From assembly GCF_001877035.1 (NCBI RefSeq), contig NZ_CP015756.1:4269001-4333000 (forward strand): DNA of 64,000 nucleotides. The letters are read 5' to 3'. Under the pieces are notes generated by a model that was given only the letters and a program-made list of their open reading frames with translations, was not told the origin of the DNA and ran no database searches. This DNA is from Clostridium estertheticum subsp. estertheticum. Its GTDB lineage: Bacteria; Bacillota; Clostridia; Clostridiales; Clostridiaceae. Below, in pieces: positions 1 to 10,769 of the stretch (position 1 is the first letter of the stretch; the number at the start of each line of letters is the position of its first letter). The position numbers and the translations under genes are program-made.

Positions 1-102
1 TTATTTTTAGTCATACATATTTTTACATTTAATCACAAAAAATCTATATAGAAAAAATAATTAATCAAGCTTAAGATTAAAACATAACAAGGAGGAATAT
101 TA

Positions 103-2565
103 ATGGCAAAATATAATACAGGCATCGATGAAAAATGGCAACAAAAATGGGAAGACACAGATCTATACAAATTTGATGAGAATAATACTGAAAGAAAATT
201 ATATGTACTTGAAATGTTCTCTTATCCATCTGGAAGCCAATTACATGCTGGACATTGGTTTAACTACGGCCCCGTAGATACTTGGGCTAGAATGAAAAGA
301 ATGCAAGGATATAATGTATTTCAACCAATGGGTTTTGACGCTTTTGGGCTACCTGCCGAAAACTACGCAATAAAAACAGGTGTTCATCCAAAAGATTCTA
401 CTGAGCAAAACATTATTAATATGAAAAAACAATTAAAGGCTATGGGAGCTATGTTTAATTGGGATCATGAAGTTGTAACTTGTAGACCTGATTATTATAA
501 ATGGACTCAATGGTTATTCTTAAAATTATTTGAAAAAGGTCTTGCTTATAGAAAAAAAGCCCCAGTAAATTGGTGCCCTAGTTGTAATACAGTTCTTGCG
601 AATGAACAAGTACTTACAGATGGTTCTTGCGAGAGATGTGGCACTGAAGTTACTAAAAAGAATTTAACTCAGTGGTTTTTAAAAATTACTGACTACGCTG
701 AGGAACTACTAGAAATGCTTGACACTTTAGATTGGCCAGAAAAAACTAAAGCAATGCAAAGACATTGGATAGGTAAATCTACTGGTGCTGATGTTACTTT
801 TAAGGTATCGGATTCCGATGTAGACTTTAGTGTATTTACAACAAGGGTAGACACTCTATATGGCGTTTCATATGTAGTTATAGCCCCTGAAAATGATCTT
901 GTTGACATTCTTACTAAGGATGAATACAAGGATGCTGTTGAATCTTATAAATATGATGCCAGGAAACAAACCGATATAGAAAGGCAGTCTATTACAAGAG
1001 ATAAAACTGGTGTATTTACAGGTTCTTATGCTATAAATCCTATAAACGGACGCAAAGTTCCTATTTGGATTGCAGACTACGTTCTAAACACTTATGGAAC
1101 TGGTTGCGTTATGGCTGTTCCAGCTCATGATGATAGAGATTTTGCTTTCGCAACTAAATACAATTTACCTATTGAAAGAGTAATCGTTGGTTTTAAAAGC
1201 AAGAATGAAGACGATGAAAAACTTCCTTATACTGAACATGGTAAAATTATAAATAGTGAAGAATTTAATGGTTTATCTACAAATGACGCAAAAGAAGCAA
1301 TAGTTAAAAAATTAGAAACCATGAATTTAGGTTCTGGCAAGGTAAACTTTAGACTTCGTGATTGGTTAGTTTCAAGGCAAAGATATTGGGGCGCACCTAT
1401 TCCAATAATTCACTGTGATAAATGTGGAACTGTTCCTGTTCCTGAGACTCAGCTACCAGTAGAGTTACCTTATGATGTGGAATTTACACCAAACGGCGAA
1501 TCACCCTTAGCTAAATGTGAGGAGTTTATTAATGTCACTTGTCCTAAATGCGGAGGCCCGGCTCATAGAGAAGCCGATACCTTAGATACATTCGTTTGTT
1601 CTTCTTTCTACTATTTAAGATATGCAGATAATAAAAATAGTGAAAAGGCTTTTGATACAGACTTAATAAACAAAATGTTACCTGTAGACAAGTACGTAGG
1701 CGGTCCTGAGCATGCATGCATGCACCTACTTTATGCAAGATTTATCACAAAAGCTCTTCGAGATATGGGATATTTAAACTTTGATGAACCATTCTTATCT
1801 CTTACTCACCAAGGTTTAATACTCGGAGAAGATGGATTAAAGATGAGTAAATCCAAAGGGAATACAATCTCACCAGACAAGTATATAAAAGAGTTTGGAG
1901 CAGATGTATTTAGAATGTACCTAATGTTTGGTTTTGGCTATACTGAGGGTGGTGCTTGGAGTGATGATGGTATAAAAGCTATATCAAGGTTTGTTGATAG
2001 AATTGAAAGGGCTGTAGACACCGGAAGTGACGAAATTTTAAAAAACACTAATAATGTAACTTCTATCGGTGCTAATGAAAAAGAATTGAACTATTGGAGA
2101 AATTTTGCAATAAAAGGTATTACCGAAGATACTGAGAAACTTCAATTTAATACTTCAATTGCAAGACTTATGGAACTTACAAATGCTGTATCAAAATATG
2201 TTAATTATGAAAGTATAAACAGTAAATTATTAAAAGAAGTGCTTATAGATTATCTTAAACTTTTAGCTCCCTTCGCTCCTCACTTTTCAGAAGAGAAATG
2301 GGAGACATTAGGTATGGGTTATTCTATATTTAACCAAAGCTGGCCTACCTTTGATGAGAGTGCTCTTATTAAAGATGAAGTAGAGATTGCCATTCAAATA
2401 AATGGTAAGATTAAATCTAGAATAACTATAGCTCAAGGTTTAGATGAAGAAAGTATAAAACAAGCCGCTTTAAATGATGAAACATTCATTGCCGCTCTTG
2501 AAGGTAAAACTGTGCGCAAGGTTATTGTAATCAAAGGACGACTAGTTAATATAGTAGTTTCTTAA
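103..2565 (+). CDS. leuS: Leucyl-tRNA synthetase
   Basis: Class Ia aminoacyl-tRNA synthetase that charges tRNA-Leu in the cytoplasm. The 820-residue length is normal for bacterial LeuRS. The HIGH-type motif reads HAGH (residues 48-51) and the KMSKS motif is intact (580-584). A zinc-ribbon insertion carries C158/C161 and C176/C179. The connective editing domain with its TTRVDTLYG stretch lies between, and an anticodon-binding domain follows. The start is well placed after an AAGGAGGA ribosome binding site. Only about 100 bases precede the gene here, so a leucine T-box, common in this group, cannot be confirmed or excluded. A strong hairpin ends the gene. Confidence 0.98.
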   Translation: MAKYNTGIDEKWQQKWEDTDLYKFDENNTERKLYVLEMFSYPSGSQLHAGHWFNYGPVDTWARMKRMQGYNVFQPMGFDAFGLPAENYAIKTGVHPKDSTEQNIINMKKQLKAMGAMFNWDHEVVTCRPDYYKWTQWLFLKLFEKGLAYRKKAPVNWCPSCNTVLANEQVLTDGSCERCGTEVTKKNLTQWFLKITDYAEELLEMLDTLDWPEKTKAMQRHWIGKSTGADVTFKVSDSDVDFSVFTTRVDTLYGVSYVVIAPENDLVDILTKDEYKDAVESYKYDARKQTDIERQSITRDKTGVFTGSYAINPINGRKVPIWIADYVLNTYGTGCVMAVPAHDDRDFAFATKYNLPIERVIVGFKSKNEDDEKLPYTEHGKIINSEEFNGLSTNDAKEAIVKKLETMNLGSGKVNFRLRDWLVSRQRYWGAPIPIIHCDKCGTVPVPETQLPVELPYDVEFTPNGESPLAKCEEFINVTCPKCGGPAHREADTLDTFVCSSFYYLRYADNKNSEKAFDTDLINKMLPVDKYVGGPEHACMHLLYARFITKALRDMGYLNFDEPFLSLTHQGLILGEDGLKMSKSKGNTISPDKYIKEFGADVFRMYLMFGFGYTEGGAWSDDGIKAISRFVDRIERAVDTGSDEILKNTNNVTSIGANEKELNYWRNFAIKGITEDTEKLQFNTSIARLMELTNAVSKYVNYESINSKLLKEVLIDYLKLLAPFAPHFSEEKWETLGMGYSIFNQSWPTFDESALIKDEVEIAIQINGKIKSRITIAQGLDEESIKQAALNDETFIAALEGKTVRKVIVIKGRLVNIVVS

Positions 2566-2611
2566 AAAAAGGGAGTAGAACATTTTATTTAAAATGTTCT
2601 ACTCCCCTTTT
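2564..2611. terminator. Bidirectional terminator between leuS and the alarmone synthetase
   Basis: A 16-bp perfect stem (GGGAGTAGAACATTTT and its complement) with an ATTT loop spans 2571-2606. It is flanked by an A-run on the left and a T-run on the right, so it can end leuS and also the convergent minus-strand gene. Confidence 0.9.
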
Positions 2612-2613
2612 GA

Positions 2614-3405
2614 TTATGCCTTATACATGTCTAATGTTTTTTGAGTTGCACGAAGTAAACTACTAAGTTCAAAAACTTCTCCTTCTTCTAATAACTTGTT
2701 TATTTGTTCTCTATACCTAGTTGCATCCATTAATTTTCCAAGAGATGATAACATAAGTATATTATTCATTATATCTGATACTAAATTAGATTTCACCTCA
2801 AATAGTTTTTGTGCATCTTTAATTTCATCTTTAATTTCTAGCATTTGTTCATCTAGTTGAAAAGCAGCATCTGCAGCATTTTTAAGTTTTTTTCTTATAT
2901 ACTCTGGAATATCATGCTTATATTTATAATTTAGAGAATGCTCAACCGTAGCCCAAAAATTCATTGCAAGTGTTCTGATTTGAAATTCTGCGAGTATTTC
3001 AGTTTGACCACCAGCTAAGTTCACAGGATACTTTATAATCATATGATAACTTCTATATCCACTCCCTTTTACATTTGCAACATAATCTTTTTCATAAACT
3101 ATCTGCATATCACGTCGCTCTCGAATTAAATTTACCACCTTATCAATATCATCAACAAATTGGCACATTATCCTTATTCCAGCTATATCCTCCATCTCAA
3201 ATTCAATTCTGTCCAAAGGAATAGAGAATTTATTAGCTTTCTCAAGGATACTAGATATCTCTTTAACTCTCCCTGTAACAAATTCTATAGGTGAATAGTC
3301 ATTTTTACGTCTATATTCTCTTCTTATACTTCTGAACTTTACTTTTAACTCCTCCACACCCTGTTCATAAGGGATTAGAAATCTTTTCCACTCTCTTATT
3401 GCCAT
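2614..3405 (-). CDS. Small alarmone synthetase, RelQ/YjbM-type GTP pyrophosphokinase
   Basis: A single-domain RelA/SpoT-type synthetase that makes (p)ppGpp from ATP and GDP/GTP in the stringent response. The 263-residue length and the lack of HD hydrolase, TGS and ACT domains fit the small SAS1 family. Visible family motifs are the EDIAGIRIMC strand, the GYRSYHMII nucleotide-binding stretch and the EFQIRTLAMNFWATVEH segment with the catalytic-site glutamate. The C-terminal third is helical, as in RelQ tetramers. It is convergent with leuS and shares its terminator. The sequence alone does not separate a RelQ from a RelP role, but RelQ is the closer match. Confidence 0.93.
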   Translation of the reverse strand: MAIREWKRFLIPYEQGVEELKVKFRSIRREYRRKNDYSPIEFVTGRVKEISSILEKANKFSIPLDRIEFEMEDIAGIRIMCQFVDDIDKVVNLIRERRDMQIVYEKDYVANVKGSGYRSYHMIIKYPVNLAGGQTEILAEFQIRTLAMNFWATVEHSLNYKYKHDIPEYIRKKLKNAADAAFQLDEQMLEIKDEIKDAQKLFEVKSNLVSDIMNNILMLSSLGKLMDATRYREQINKLLEEGEVFELSSLLRATQKTLDMYKA

Positions 3406-3625
3406 ATTCTCAGTCCTTTACATAATATTTCATATTCATTCTTTTAAGGTTTATAATTAACATATCAGATTTTTATGGTTACGTTTTACATTAATATTAT
3501 ATTTATATTAATTTTCTGTTATAATTAATTTACTACTAAATTACTATAATAGCAATTTATTAAGTAAAATATAGTAAATTATATAACTAATCATACCACA
3601 TTAAATCTAACTTTGAGGTGATTAA

Positions 3626-4504
3626 ATGGATAAAAATATATTTTCCGGTCTAGAGAATATGGGATTTGATAATATTGACCATATTAACATATATAACAAA
3701 GAAACTGAAGCCGTAAAAGAAAGCAAGGAAAGATCTTTTCTATATAATAAAGAGGTCACCTGCCCTGTTTGTAACCACGTATTCAAGGCTGCAACAGTAA
3801 AATCCTCTGCTTATAGAATGATAAAAAAAGACAGTGATTTTTTTATTAGGTACTCATTAATTAATCCTTATTTCTATGATGTATGGCTTTGTAATTCTTG
3901 TGGATATGCAGCTATGAAAACAGATTTCTATACTATACGAAGTATAGAAATAGAGCAAGTACAAAAATCTATATCAAGCAAGTGGCATGGACGAATGTAC
4001 CCAGAAGTTTATGATGTTCATGTTGCTATTGAAAGATATAAATTATCTCTTTTAAATTATGTTATAACAAATGCGAAATCTAGTAAGAAAGCAATAAATT
4101 GCATGAAACTTGCCTGGATGTACAGACTAATAGATACGCAGGCCTCTAAAGAAATAGAGCTAGTATTTTTAAAACAAGCTCTAGAAGGCCTTAGTGATGC
4201 ATACTACGCCGAAGCATTCCCCATATATGGCATGGATAAATACAGTGCTATGTATCTTATCGGAGAATTAAATAGACGCCTTGGACATACAGACGATTCT
4301 TTAGTTTGGTTTAGCAATGTGATAACAACCCCTAATGTTAAACAAAATTTAAAAGAACTTGCACGAGATATGAAAGACCTAATCAAAGAAGAAGCTGCTG
4401 CGTTACTCGCTGATACTGATAACTCAAACATATCTTCTACAGAAAACTTTGAGCCATTAGAAAACACCAAAAAATCTAGTTTTTTTTCCAAATTATTTAA
4501 ATAA
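3626..4504 (+). CDS. DUF2225 zinc-ribbon protein
   Basis: A 292-residue cytoplasmic protein of the DUF2225 family, common in Clostridia and of unknown function. Two CxxC pairs (CPVC near residue 46 and CNSC near residue 90) form a likely zinc ribbon. The rest is helical, in a TPR-like pattern with conserved aromatic residues, and ends in a basic phenylalanine-rich tail (SSFFSKLFK). The start follows GAGGTG at a good distance. It is monocistronic, with a long hairpin just after the stop. No function is assigned. Confidence 0.88.
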   Translation: MDKNIFSGLENMGFDNIDHINIYNKETEAVKESKERSFLYNKEVTCPVCNHVFKAATVKSSAYRMIKKDSDFFIRYSLINPYFYDVWLCNSCGYAAMKTDFYTIRSIEIEQVQKSISSKWHGRMYPEVYDVHVAIERYKLSLLNYVITNAKSSKKAINCMKLAWMYRLIDTQASKEIELVFLKQALEGLSDAYYAEAFPIYGMDKYSAMYLIGELNRRLGHTDDSLVWFSNVITTPNVKQNLKELARDMKDLIKEEAAALLADTDNSNISSTENFEPLENTKKSSFFSKLFK

Positions 4505-4511
4505 TAAAAAT

Positions 4512-4597
4512 AAGGCACATAAAAGTAAACAAGAAGTCAATATACTCACATTTTAAAACGTGCTTATTTGACTTGTTATTTATCTTTATGTGCCTTT
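4512..4597. terminator. Long bidirectional hairpin terminator
   Basis: The arms AAGGCACATAAA and its near-complement CTTTATGTGCCTT lie about 60 nt apart. An inner pairing (AAGTCAA with TTGACTT) extends the stem. It lies between the convergent DUF2225 and metallophosphoesterase genes. Confidence 0.75.
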
Positions 4598-4668
4598 GAC
4601 TATTTAATAAGTTATCCACATAAACAAATTTATCGCTATTAATTATACACATTTCATTAACTTATATT

Positions 4669-5358
4669 TTATTCTAATATTTTTAAAGGATCAAAATTTA
4701 AGTAGTCACAAGACGTTACTATATAATCAACGCCCTCTATATTTCCTTCATATAACCTATTTAAAGATGGCCCATGCAAGTGACCATAAATTACTTTTGA
4801 AACATTATATTCTTTTACTATACTGATAAGTTCAGTTTCCTCAAACTTATCAGTAGTAGGTGGATAGTGAAGCATTACAATAAATTTCTTATATCCGCTC
4901 TTAACTGCTGCATCTAATGAAATTCGCAGTCTTATTAATTCCCTATTATATATTTTTTCATCATGAATAGAAAATTTTGTTGACCCTGGGCAATTCCAGC
5001 CCCGCGTTCCACATATAGCAACATCATTATAGTTGAAAAAATTATTTTGAATAAAATTCATATCTTCATAGAGAGCATTAAGCTTCGTTATACCACTCCA
5101 CCAATAATCATGATTTCCTTTGATAAGTATTTTTCTTCCTGGTAGTTTATGAATCCAATCTAAATCATCCATACCCTCAGACATATGCATAGACCACGAA
5201 ATATCTCCCGCAATTAGTACCGTATCCTCTGGAGATATCTTGTTAATCCAATTTTTTTTTATTTTCACATGATGATTACTCCATTTATCTCCAAATATAT
5301 CCATAGGTTTATCTGAATTGATAGCTAAATGAAGATCTGATATTGCCCACAACGCCAT
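4669..5358 (-). CDS. Calcineurin-like metallophosphoesterase
   Basis: A 229-residue two-metal phosphoesterase. All signature blocks are present in order: SDLHLA, GDISWS, GNHDYWW, an isolated histidine in the MLHYPP strand, and GHLHG at the C-terminal end. There is no signal peptide, so it should be cytoplasmic. The substrate cannot be read from the sequence; members of this subgroup are usually annotated simply as phosphohydrolases. The start follows AGGAGGTG. The gene sits 42 bp downstream of the FlhB-like gene on the same strand and may be co-transcribed with it. Confidence 0.92.
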   Translation of the reverse strand: MALWAISDLHLAINSDKPMDIFGDKWSNHHVKIKKNWINKISPEDTVLIAGDISWSMHMSEGMDDLDWIHKLPGRKILIKGNHDYWWSGITKLNALYEDMNFIQNNFFNYNDVAICGTRGWNCPGSTKFSIHDEKIYNRELIRLRISLDAAVKSGYKKFIVMLHYPPTTDKFEETELISIVKEYNVSKVIYGHLHGPSLNRLYEGNIEGVDYIVTSCDYLNFDPLKILE

Positions 5359-5400
5359 AATACACCTCCTAATTAACTACACTATATTCTTTTTTAAGTT

Positions 5401-5667
5401 CTAATTTTTTTTCATTAATGCATCTATATCCATAACATAAGCAATGACCTTTGCTATTGCATCGTATAATTCTACGGGTATTTCCGATCCTATATCAACA
5501 TTTGAGAGCAAATTCGCTAATTCTTCATTTTGTACTATTGCAACCTTACTCTCCTGTGCAGTTCTAACAATTTCATCTGCAATATAACCTATTCCAGCTG
5601 CCGTTACTATAGGAGCATCATATCCATTTTCATATTTTATTGCAGTAGCTTTTTTTATCTTTTTCAT
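5401..5667 (-). CDS. Stand-alone FlhB C-terminal domain protein (YlqH-like)
   Basis: An 88-residue protein matching the cytoplasmic C-terminal domain of FlhB/EscU-type export proteins. Visible signs are the AIKYENGYDAPIVTAAG stretch, the VPIVQNEELA-type strand (here VAIVQNEELA) and the EIPVELYDAIAKVIAYV helix. The NPTH autocleavage site and all membrane helices of full FlhB are absent, as in Bacillus YlqH. The ATG at 5667 is preferred over the one at 5682 because a GAGGTG ribosome binding site lies between them. It follows the FliK-like gene, so the pair resembles the ylqG-ylqH arrangement. Confidence 0.85.
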   Translation of the reverse strand: MKKIKKATAIKYENGYDAPIVTAAGIGYIADEIVRTAQESKVAIVQNEELANLLSNVDIGSEIPVELYDAIAKVIAYVMDIDALMKKN

Positions 5668-5711
5668 TTTAACACACCTCATATGCTAATCGTCTTAAAC
5701 ACCTAATTATA

Positions 5712-7703
5712 TTATACCTTTATATTGATTGCATTAAAACTTCTATCATTAAAAAATTCCCCACATTCCGCTAACGTAAACTCGTTAACCTTATTATTTA
5801 CATTAATACTAACTCTATAACTTAAACTTGATAAATCCTTAATTAACTTTTCCTTGCTAATATCCAAAACTTCAACAAAAAATTCATCGCAATTAATATC
5901 TATATTCATACTACTATTACTAATTTTAATATATGCATCAACTGTTCCCATATTTATTGTTTTTATACTTGTAGCAATCTTTACATTTGTACTATCAATT
6001 TTTTTGCCTTTATTTCTATCATCTTTAATTATTAATTTAAGTTGATACTCATCATTTTTAACATTTATAGGCAAATCTAAATAATAATACTGCTGAGAAA
6101 TAGAATTAAATATTTTTATATCGTTAAGTTTTTGATTAAACATATCTATAACCTTCTCATAAGTCTCTGGTTTAAGATTAAGTTTATTTTGAATAATATC
6201 CTTAACTATATCTTTAATTTCACCTGTCTTTAATTTTATTTGATCCTTAATAATAATATCTGTAGCTGTTTTTGATATCTCTTTTTCCACATTATCTATA
6301 ACTTTTTTATCTATGTCTGAAAAATTCAATTCTTTTTTTATCATATTTATAATTTCATTAAGTGAATTGTTTTTGCCATAACCATTAACCTTAGTATTTG
6401 TAAAATTTTTATTTTCTATTTTGCTTTCACTAACAGTAGCTTTATCCAACTTATTCAAAGGAATTTCTTTATTCTTATTTATATTATCTAAATTTTTACT
6501 GCTAGGCTCAATTTCTTTTGTATTCAATTTTTCCTCTAGATTATCTATAATTTTAGTACTACTATCTGAACTTATTTCTATATTTTCCATTTTTAAAATT
6601 TTGTCCACTAAAGTTTTAATTTCTCCTTTATTAAAACTTCCAATTTGTAATTTCAAACTTTTGCTTGGTTCCAAATTTTTATTTTGTTGTAAATTTTCAA
6701 CTTGTTCAAAATTTTCACCTATTTCTAAATTTTCACGCTGTCCTAAGCTTTCACCCTGTCCTAAACTTTTAATAGTAGAACTGGATAATATATGATTTAG
6801 ACCTAAATTTTTAAGTTCTTTATTTATTAGACTAACTACTTCTTTAAAATTATTATTATTATCAAACTTACTATCTATAAATGATCCCTCTGTACTAGTT
6901 TTTTCATTGTTTTTAACCATTGTAATACCATTCTGATTTTGACTTACTGCTAAAGGCTTTATCGACTCTTGCATATCTTTATTTTCTCCACTGCTAAATA
7001 GATAGTTTTTAATTTCTTTTAAATTGTTATATATAGCTGAATCGCCCTTAAATAACTTTATAAAGCTTTCAAGATTTTCTTTAGTAAATCCAATATTATT
7101 TTCTTTAAATAATAATATCTCATCAACATTTAGATTCTTTAAAACTGCAAAAAAATCTTTTAAAACTTTTGTTATATCATTAGCTTTAGCACTATTTGGG
7201 TCAATGTTTCTACTTTCAATATATTTAGTTATAAAAGCATCCTCTTTTTCCCCATTCAAAGATATTTTCCCTTTAAAATCAACTAAGTTTTTTATATCAG
7301 TTATATTATCTTTAGTTAGAGGCATATCATGTTTTATCATTTTTTCAAAAAGTAAAGCGTCTGTTTTGTCAGTGCTTAATAATTTTCCACTATGATTGTC
7401 TTTTAAAATGTCATTTTCTACGTTTTTACTATCCTCATGTACTAGCTTTATTTTAAGCTTTCCCTCTTCGAATCCTTCTACTTCAAAATTCAGAACGCTA
7501 CCGCTAGTCCCTTGTTCTAGTGGCTTATCTAGCTTCGCCACAAATTGCCATCCATCTAATAATTTTAAATTAACTTCTCCTTTTTGCTGGTCTACACTTA
7601 CAATTCTTGCATTGAATTTCTCTCCAGCTTCAAATGATATTTTACTAAAAGCTTTTTTAGCTAAAGGATTTTGCAAAATTGGATTATTACTAATTATCGC
7701 CAT
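5712..7703 (-). CDS. FliK-like/YlqG-type hook-length-control-related protein
   Basis: A 663-residue, very asparagine/lysine-rich protein. The N-terminal 90 residues (start MAIISNNPILQ, then a beta-rich VNLKLLDGWQFVAKL segment) are well ordered. The middle is low-complexity and variable, including degenerate repeats around EQVENLQQNKNLEPSKSL. The C-terminal 130 residues (YYYLDLPINVKNDEYQLKL onward) resemble the FliK-type substrate-specificity domain. Its position directly upstream of an FlhB-C-like gene supports a flagellar/export-related role, but there is no flagellar operon here. The start has a clear GGAGGTGG site. The long open frames on the opposite strand come from its A/T-rich codons. 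Confidence 0.75.
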   Translation of the reverse strand: MAIISNNPILQNPLAKKAFSKISFEAGEKFNARIVSVDQQKGEVNLKLLDGWQFVAKLDKPLEQGTSGSVLNFEVEGFEEGKLKIKLVHEDSKNVENDILKDNHSGKLLSTDKTDALLFEKMIKHDMPLTKDNITDIKNLVDFKGKISLNGEKEDAFITKYIESRNIDPNSAKANDITKVLKDFFAVLKNLNVDEILLFKENNIGFTKENLESFIKLFKGDSAIYNNLKEIKNYLFSSGENKDMQESIKPLAVSQNQNGITMVKNNEKTSTEGSFIDSKFDNNNNFKEVVSLINKELKNLGLNHILSSSTIKSLGQGESLGQRENLEIGENFEQVENLQQNKNLEPSKSLKLQIGSFNKGEIKTLVDKILKMENIEISSDSSTKIIDNLEEKLNTKEIEPSSKNLDNINKNKEIPLNKLDKATVSESKIENKNFTNTKVNGYGKNNSLNEIINMIKKELNFSDIDKKVIDNVEKEISKTATDIIIKDQIKLKTGEIKDIVKDIIQNKLNLKPETYEKVIDMFNQKLNDIKIFNSISQQYYYLDLPINVKNDEYQLKLIIKDDRNKGKKIDSTNVKIATSIKTINMGTVDAYIKISNSSMNIDINCDEFFVEVLDISKEKLIKDLSSLSYRVSINVNNKVNEFTLAECGEFFNDRSFNAINIKV

Positions 7704-7829
7704 AAGCCACCTCCAATTTGTTTAAGTTACTAATATTTAAAAAATCATCAATATTTTATTATCGTATATAAACCATTTTTTTGAAGGGGATATCAATAAT
7801 TTTCTATAAATATTAAATTGCCCTTTTAA

Positions 7830-7875
7830 ATCAAAAGACAAAGCTAAAATATAAATTTTAACTTTGCCTTTTAGA
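7830..7875 (-). terminator. tyrS terminator
   Basis: On the minus strand, AAGGCAAAGTTAAAAT pairs with ATTTTAGCTTTGTCTT around a 3-nt loop, followed by a short T-run. It lies just after the tyrS stop. Confidence 0.8.
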
Positions 7876-7880
7876 ATGTT

Positions 7881-9101
7881 TTATTCAATGATCAATGAGT
7901 AATATTTTTTCTTTCCTTTTTTAATAAGTACTTTACCATCTTTGAAATCAGTATCTACTAGAGTTTCATTTTTATCTTCGATCCTCTTATCATTGATAGT
8001 TAATCCGCCTTGTTCTATTAGCCTTCTAGCTTCTGCTTTTGAAGGTAATACTTTAGTGTAGACTAATATATCCATCAATCCAGCACCTAACATGCTTCCT
8101 GGGATAGATACAGTCGGCACGCTACTCATATCAGCTCCAGCACCAAACAATGCTTGTGCTGCGCTTTGAGCCTTCATAGCTTCTTCTTCTCCATGAATAA
8201 GTTTTGTAACCTCAAAAGCTAAAACTTTTTTAGCCTCATTAATTTTTTCACCCTCTAAAGCGCAGAGCCTCCTGATTTCGTCCATTGGTACAAAGGTAAG
8301 TAAAGATAAACATTTCTCTACAACTGAGTCCTCTACATTTCTCCAGTATTGGTAAAAATCATGTGGAGATGTTTTATCTGCGTCAAGCCATAAAGCGCCA
8401 TTTTCCGTTTTCCCCATTTTCTTGCCTTCACTATTTGTTAATAATGCACAAGTTATTCCATAAGAAGCTTTACTTTCTTTTTTTCTTATCAGTTCCATGC
8501 CAGCAATAATGTTTGACCATTGATCATCTCCACCTAATTGCATAGTGCATCCATATTTCTGATTTAACATTAAAAAATCATATCCTTGCATAAGCATATA
8601 GTTAAATTCAAGGAAAGATAAACCCTTTTCTAATCTCTGTTTATAACACTCAGCAGCTAACATCCTGTTTACTGTAAAATGTACTCCTATATCCCTTATA
8701 AATTCTACATAATTTAAGTTTAATAACCAGTTTGCATTGTTTTCAAGTATTGCTTTGTCATCCTTAAAATCTATAAGTCTTGAAAGCTGAGTTTTTATGC
8801 AACTTATGTTATGATCAATTTCTTCCTTTGAAAGCATTTTTCTCATATCTGTTTTACCAGATGGATCACCTATCATCGCAGTTCCTCCACCAACTAATGC
8901 TATAGGTCTATGCCCTGCCCTTTGCATATGTGCCATAAACATCATAGTAACAAAATGACCAACATGTAGGCTATCCGCTGTTGGATCAAATCCTATATAA
9001 AATGTAACCTTCTCCTTTCCTAATATTTTCTTGATATCATCCTCGTGAGTAAGTTGCTTTAAATATCCTCGTTCTAAAAGTGTATCATATACATTTTCCA
9101 T
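7881..9101 (-). CDS. tyrS: Tyrosyl-tRNA synthetase
   Basis: A class Ic synthetase that charges tRNA-Tyr. At 406 residues it has the full bacterial layout: a Rossmann catalytic domain with HVGH (residues 46-49) and a KMSKS variant KMGKT (228-232), a helical anticodon domain, and a C-terminal S4 RNA-binding domain (from about residue 345, [10 protein letters not shown]). The start follows a GGAGGAACAAATC spacing region. Expression is controlled by the T-box leader directly upstream, so transcription reads through only when uncharged tRNA-Tyr accumulates. Confidence 0.98.
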   Translation of the reverse strand: MENVYDTLLERGYLKQLTHEDDIKKILGKEKVTFYIGFDPTADSLHVGHFVTMMFMAHMQRAGHRPIALVGGGTAMIGDPSGKTDMRKMLSKEEIDHNISCIKTQLSRLIDFKDDKAILENNANWLLNLNYVEFIRDIGVHFTVNRMLAAECYKQRLEKGLSFLEFNYMLMQGYDFLMLNQKYGCTMQLGGDDQWSNIIAGMELIRKKESKASYGITCALLTNSEGKKMGKTENGALWLDADKTSPHDFYQYWRNVEDSVVEKCLSLLTFVPMDEIRRLCALEGEKINEAKKVLAFEVTKLIHGEEEAMKAQSAAQALFGAGADMSSVPTVSIPGSMLGAGLMDILVYTKVLPSKAEARRLIEQGGLTINDKRIEDKNETLVDTDFKDGKVLIKKGKKKYYSLIIE

Positions 9102-9143
9102 GATTTGTTCCTCCCTATTTTAATACTACTTATTTTTGGGGAT

Positions 9144-9392
9144 AAAAAAAACGCCCCCTATGAAAGGGACGAAATATTTTCCGTGGTACCACCCAAATTG
9201 ATTTAACAATCCGCTTTTTCCTTATAACGTAAGGTCAACCCGTCTCAGCTTAATTTAATCGTCACCTATGGTGACGCATAACTTTATTTCAGCTTAAAGC
9301 TCCAGAATGTAATTCACCATATTCCTTAACTAGTTCACACCTACCACTAGCTCTCTTAATAATTCCTATAGTTACTTTTTTCTTTCATAGCT
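9144..9392 (-). promoter_or_regulatory. Tyrosine T-box leader of tyrS
   Basis: On the minus strand the conserved T-box GGGTGGTACCACGG (9181-9194) precedes a terminator hairpin (CGTCCC...GGGGCG plus eight T). Stem I carries the AGAGA and GGTGTGAA landmarks. The specifier region reads GAATTACATTCTGGAG, in which TAC is a tyrosine codon, matching the downstream gene. The rest of the 9115-9505 gap is A/T-rich promoter DNA. Confidence 0.95.
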
Positions 9393-9505
9393 TTATATAT
9401 TTTTTTAACTTATATCTATTTAACCATTTATTACGTTTATTTTCAACTATTTTCCCCGTATATATTAAATATATATTTAATATATAGACATTATTAAATA
9501 TAGGC

Positions 9506-10651
9506 TCAAATAAAATGCTTAACTCCTGGGAAAATAGACTTAAAGGTATTATCATCTTTTGAATCCACAAATATTACTTTACCATACTTAATAAAATCCT
9601 TTTTCATTCGTGCAAATCCTTTCCCCGATTTTATAAATCTTTTTTTGTCATCCAAAACTATTAGCTTATCATATATCCACATGTTTCTTTTTAAATAATT
9701 ATGAGTATTAACTTCAGTTGAAAATAATAGATTACCAGGGCTAATTACACTTACACTGTTGTAATTTACTACTATTTCAATTTCCTTGTTAAATATAGTA
9801 TAATCCCTATAAAGTATTGCATTCTTTACGGCTTCATGAACTGCACTTATAGGATAATTTGATGGAAATATCTTTTTTAAAATTTCTTCTACTCTATCTA
9901 ACATATCTAATAAATTACCTTGCACAAGTATTACCTCATCGAATTTATCGTTTACCTTATTTATAATCTTTATCATATTATGAGGTAAATAAATACTATT
10001 TATTGAGGAAAATACTAATAATCCACCCAGGGTAACTACCCTTTTATTATAATCTCTTTCTATAAAAGTTATTCCTGCATTGTCCATAAATTCTAACCTA
10101 TTATCGTTATTTACTAAGATTCCTTTATTTTCAAAATACTTATTGATTATATTGAAATTCAAACTATTAACATCACTATTCATAATAGGCATAGTCTCAA
10201 TATTAAGATTAAAATTTTCTTGTAAACAGGAAATTAATTCCTCTTTCCTCATTGTATCTGTTGTGGACCCTCGTCTTATGTAAAACGCCCCATTTTCCCT
10301 TAATTGATAAGGTTTCTGACCACCATCATATATAGTTATAATTGCCAGGTTTTTGCTTTGATATAATATAAAATCTATGGATATTGGAATAGGTGGTTCA
10401 CATCTTGAACTAATTATTTGTTGAATTTGTTCTTCTTTAAATTCATTGGCATCAATACCTATAATTCTTTTTGTTTTATCCTCTACCCCAATTATGATAT
10501 ATCCACGTCCTCCACGAGAATTTGCTATAGCAGATACATCTTTAGCTAATTCTTTTTTACCACTTTCTATTAATATATCAATTTTTTGCTTGTAATCTAG
10601 TTTTGTACCCTCATCCCTTTTGAGCAAGATGCTAATTCTTTTTAAATCCAT
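9506..10651 (-). CDS. AlbA_2/Schlafen-like ATP-binding regulator
   Basis: A 381-residue protein with an N-terminal AlbA_2 (divergent AAA-4/Schlafen-type) domain. Signs are the E/D-rich KLDYKQKID start, the ANSRGGRGYIIIGVED motif and the FYIRRGSTT stretch. A C-terminal HATPase-like region follows (HEAVKNAILYRDY, then the SVISPGNLL strand). Such proteins are often called putative transcriptional regulators; the ligand is unknown. An in-frame TTG lies 60 bases upstream, but the ATG at 10651 with GGGGTG just before it is the better start. A near-palindromic run of AT/TA repeats lies in the promoter (about 10670-10697). Confidence 0.8.
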   Translation of the reverse strand: MDLKRISILLKRDEGTKLDYKQKIDILIESGKKELAKDVSAIANSRGGRGYIIIGVEDKTKRIIGIDANEFKEEQIQQIISSRCEPPIPISIDFILYQSKNLAIITIYDGGQKPYQLRENGAFYIRRGSTTDTMRKEELISCLQENFNLNIETMPIMNSDVNSLNFNIINKYFENKGILVNNDNRLEFMDNAGITFIERDYNKRVVTLGGLLVFSSINSIYLPHNMIKIINKVNDKFDEVILVQGNLLDMLDRVEEILKKIFPSNYPISAVHEAVKNAILYRDYTIFNKEIEIVVNYNSVSVISPGNLLFSTEVNTHNYLKRNMWIYDKLIVLDDKKRFIKSGKGFARMKKDFIKYGKVIFVDSKDDNTFKSIFPGVKHFI

Positions 10652-10769
10652 GTATTTCACCCCAACCCCGCTATAATAATATATTATTATTATAGTATAA
10701 CAATGTTTCAAATGTAATTATATTTTACAACAAAAGAGGATTAAATACCATTACATAAATAATGCTAAA

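Noticed and set aside
5854-7725. Several long plus-strand open frames opposite the FliK-like gene
   Set aside because: They lack ribosome binding sites, encode low-complexity hydrophobic/serine sequence, and mirror the asparagine/lysine-rich minus-strand gene.
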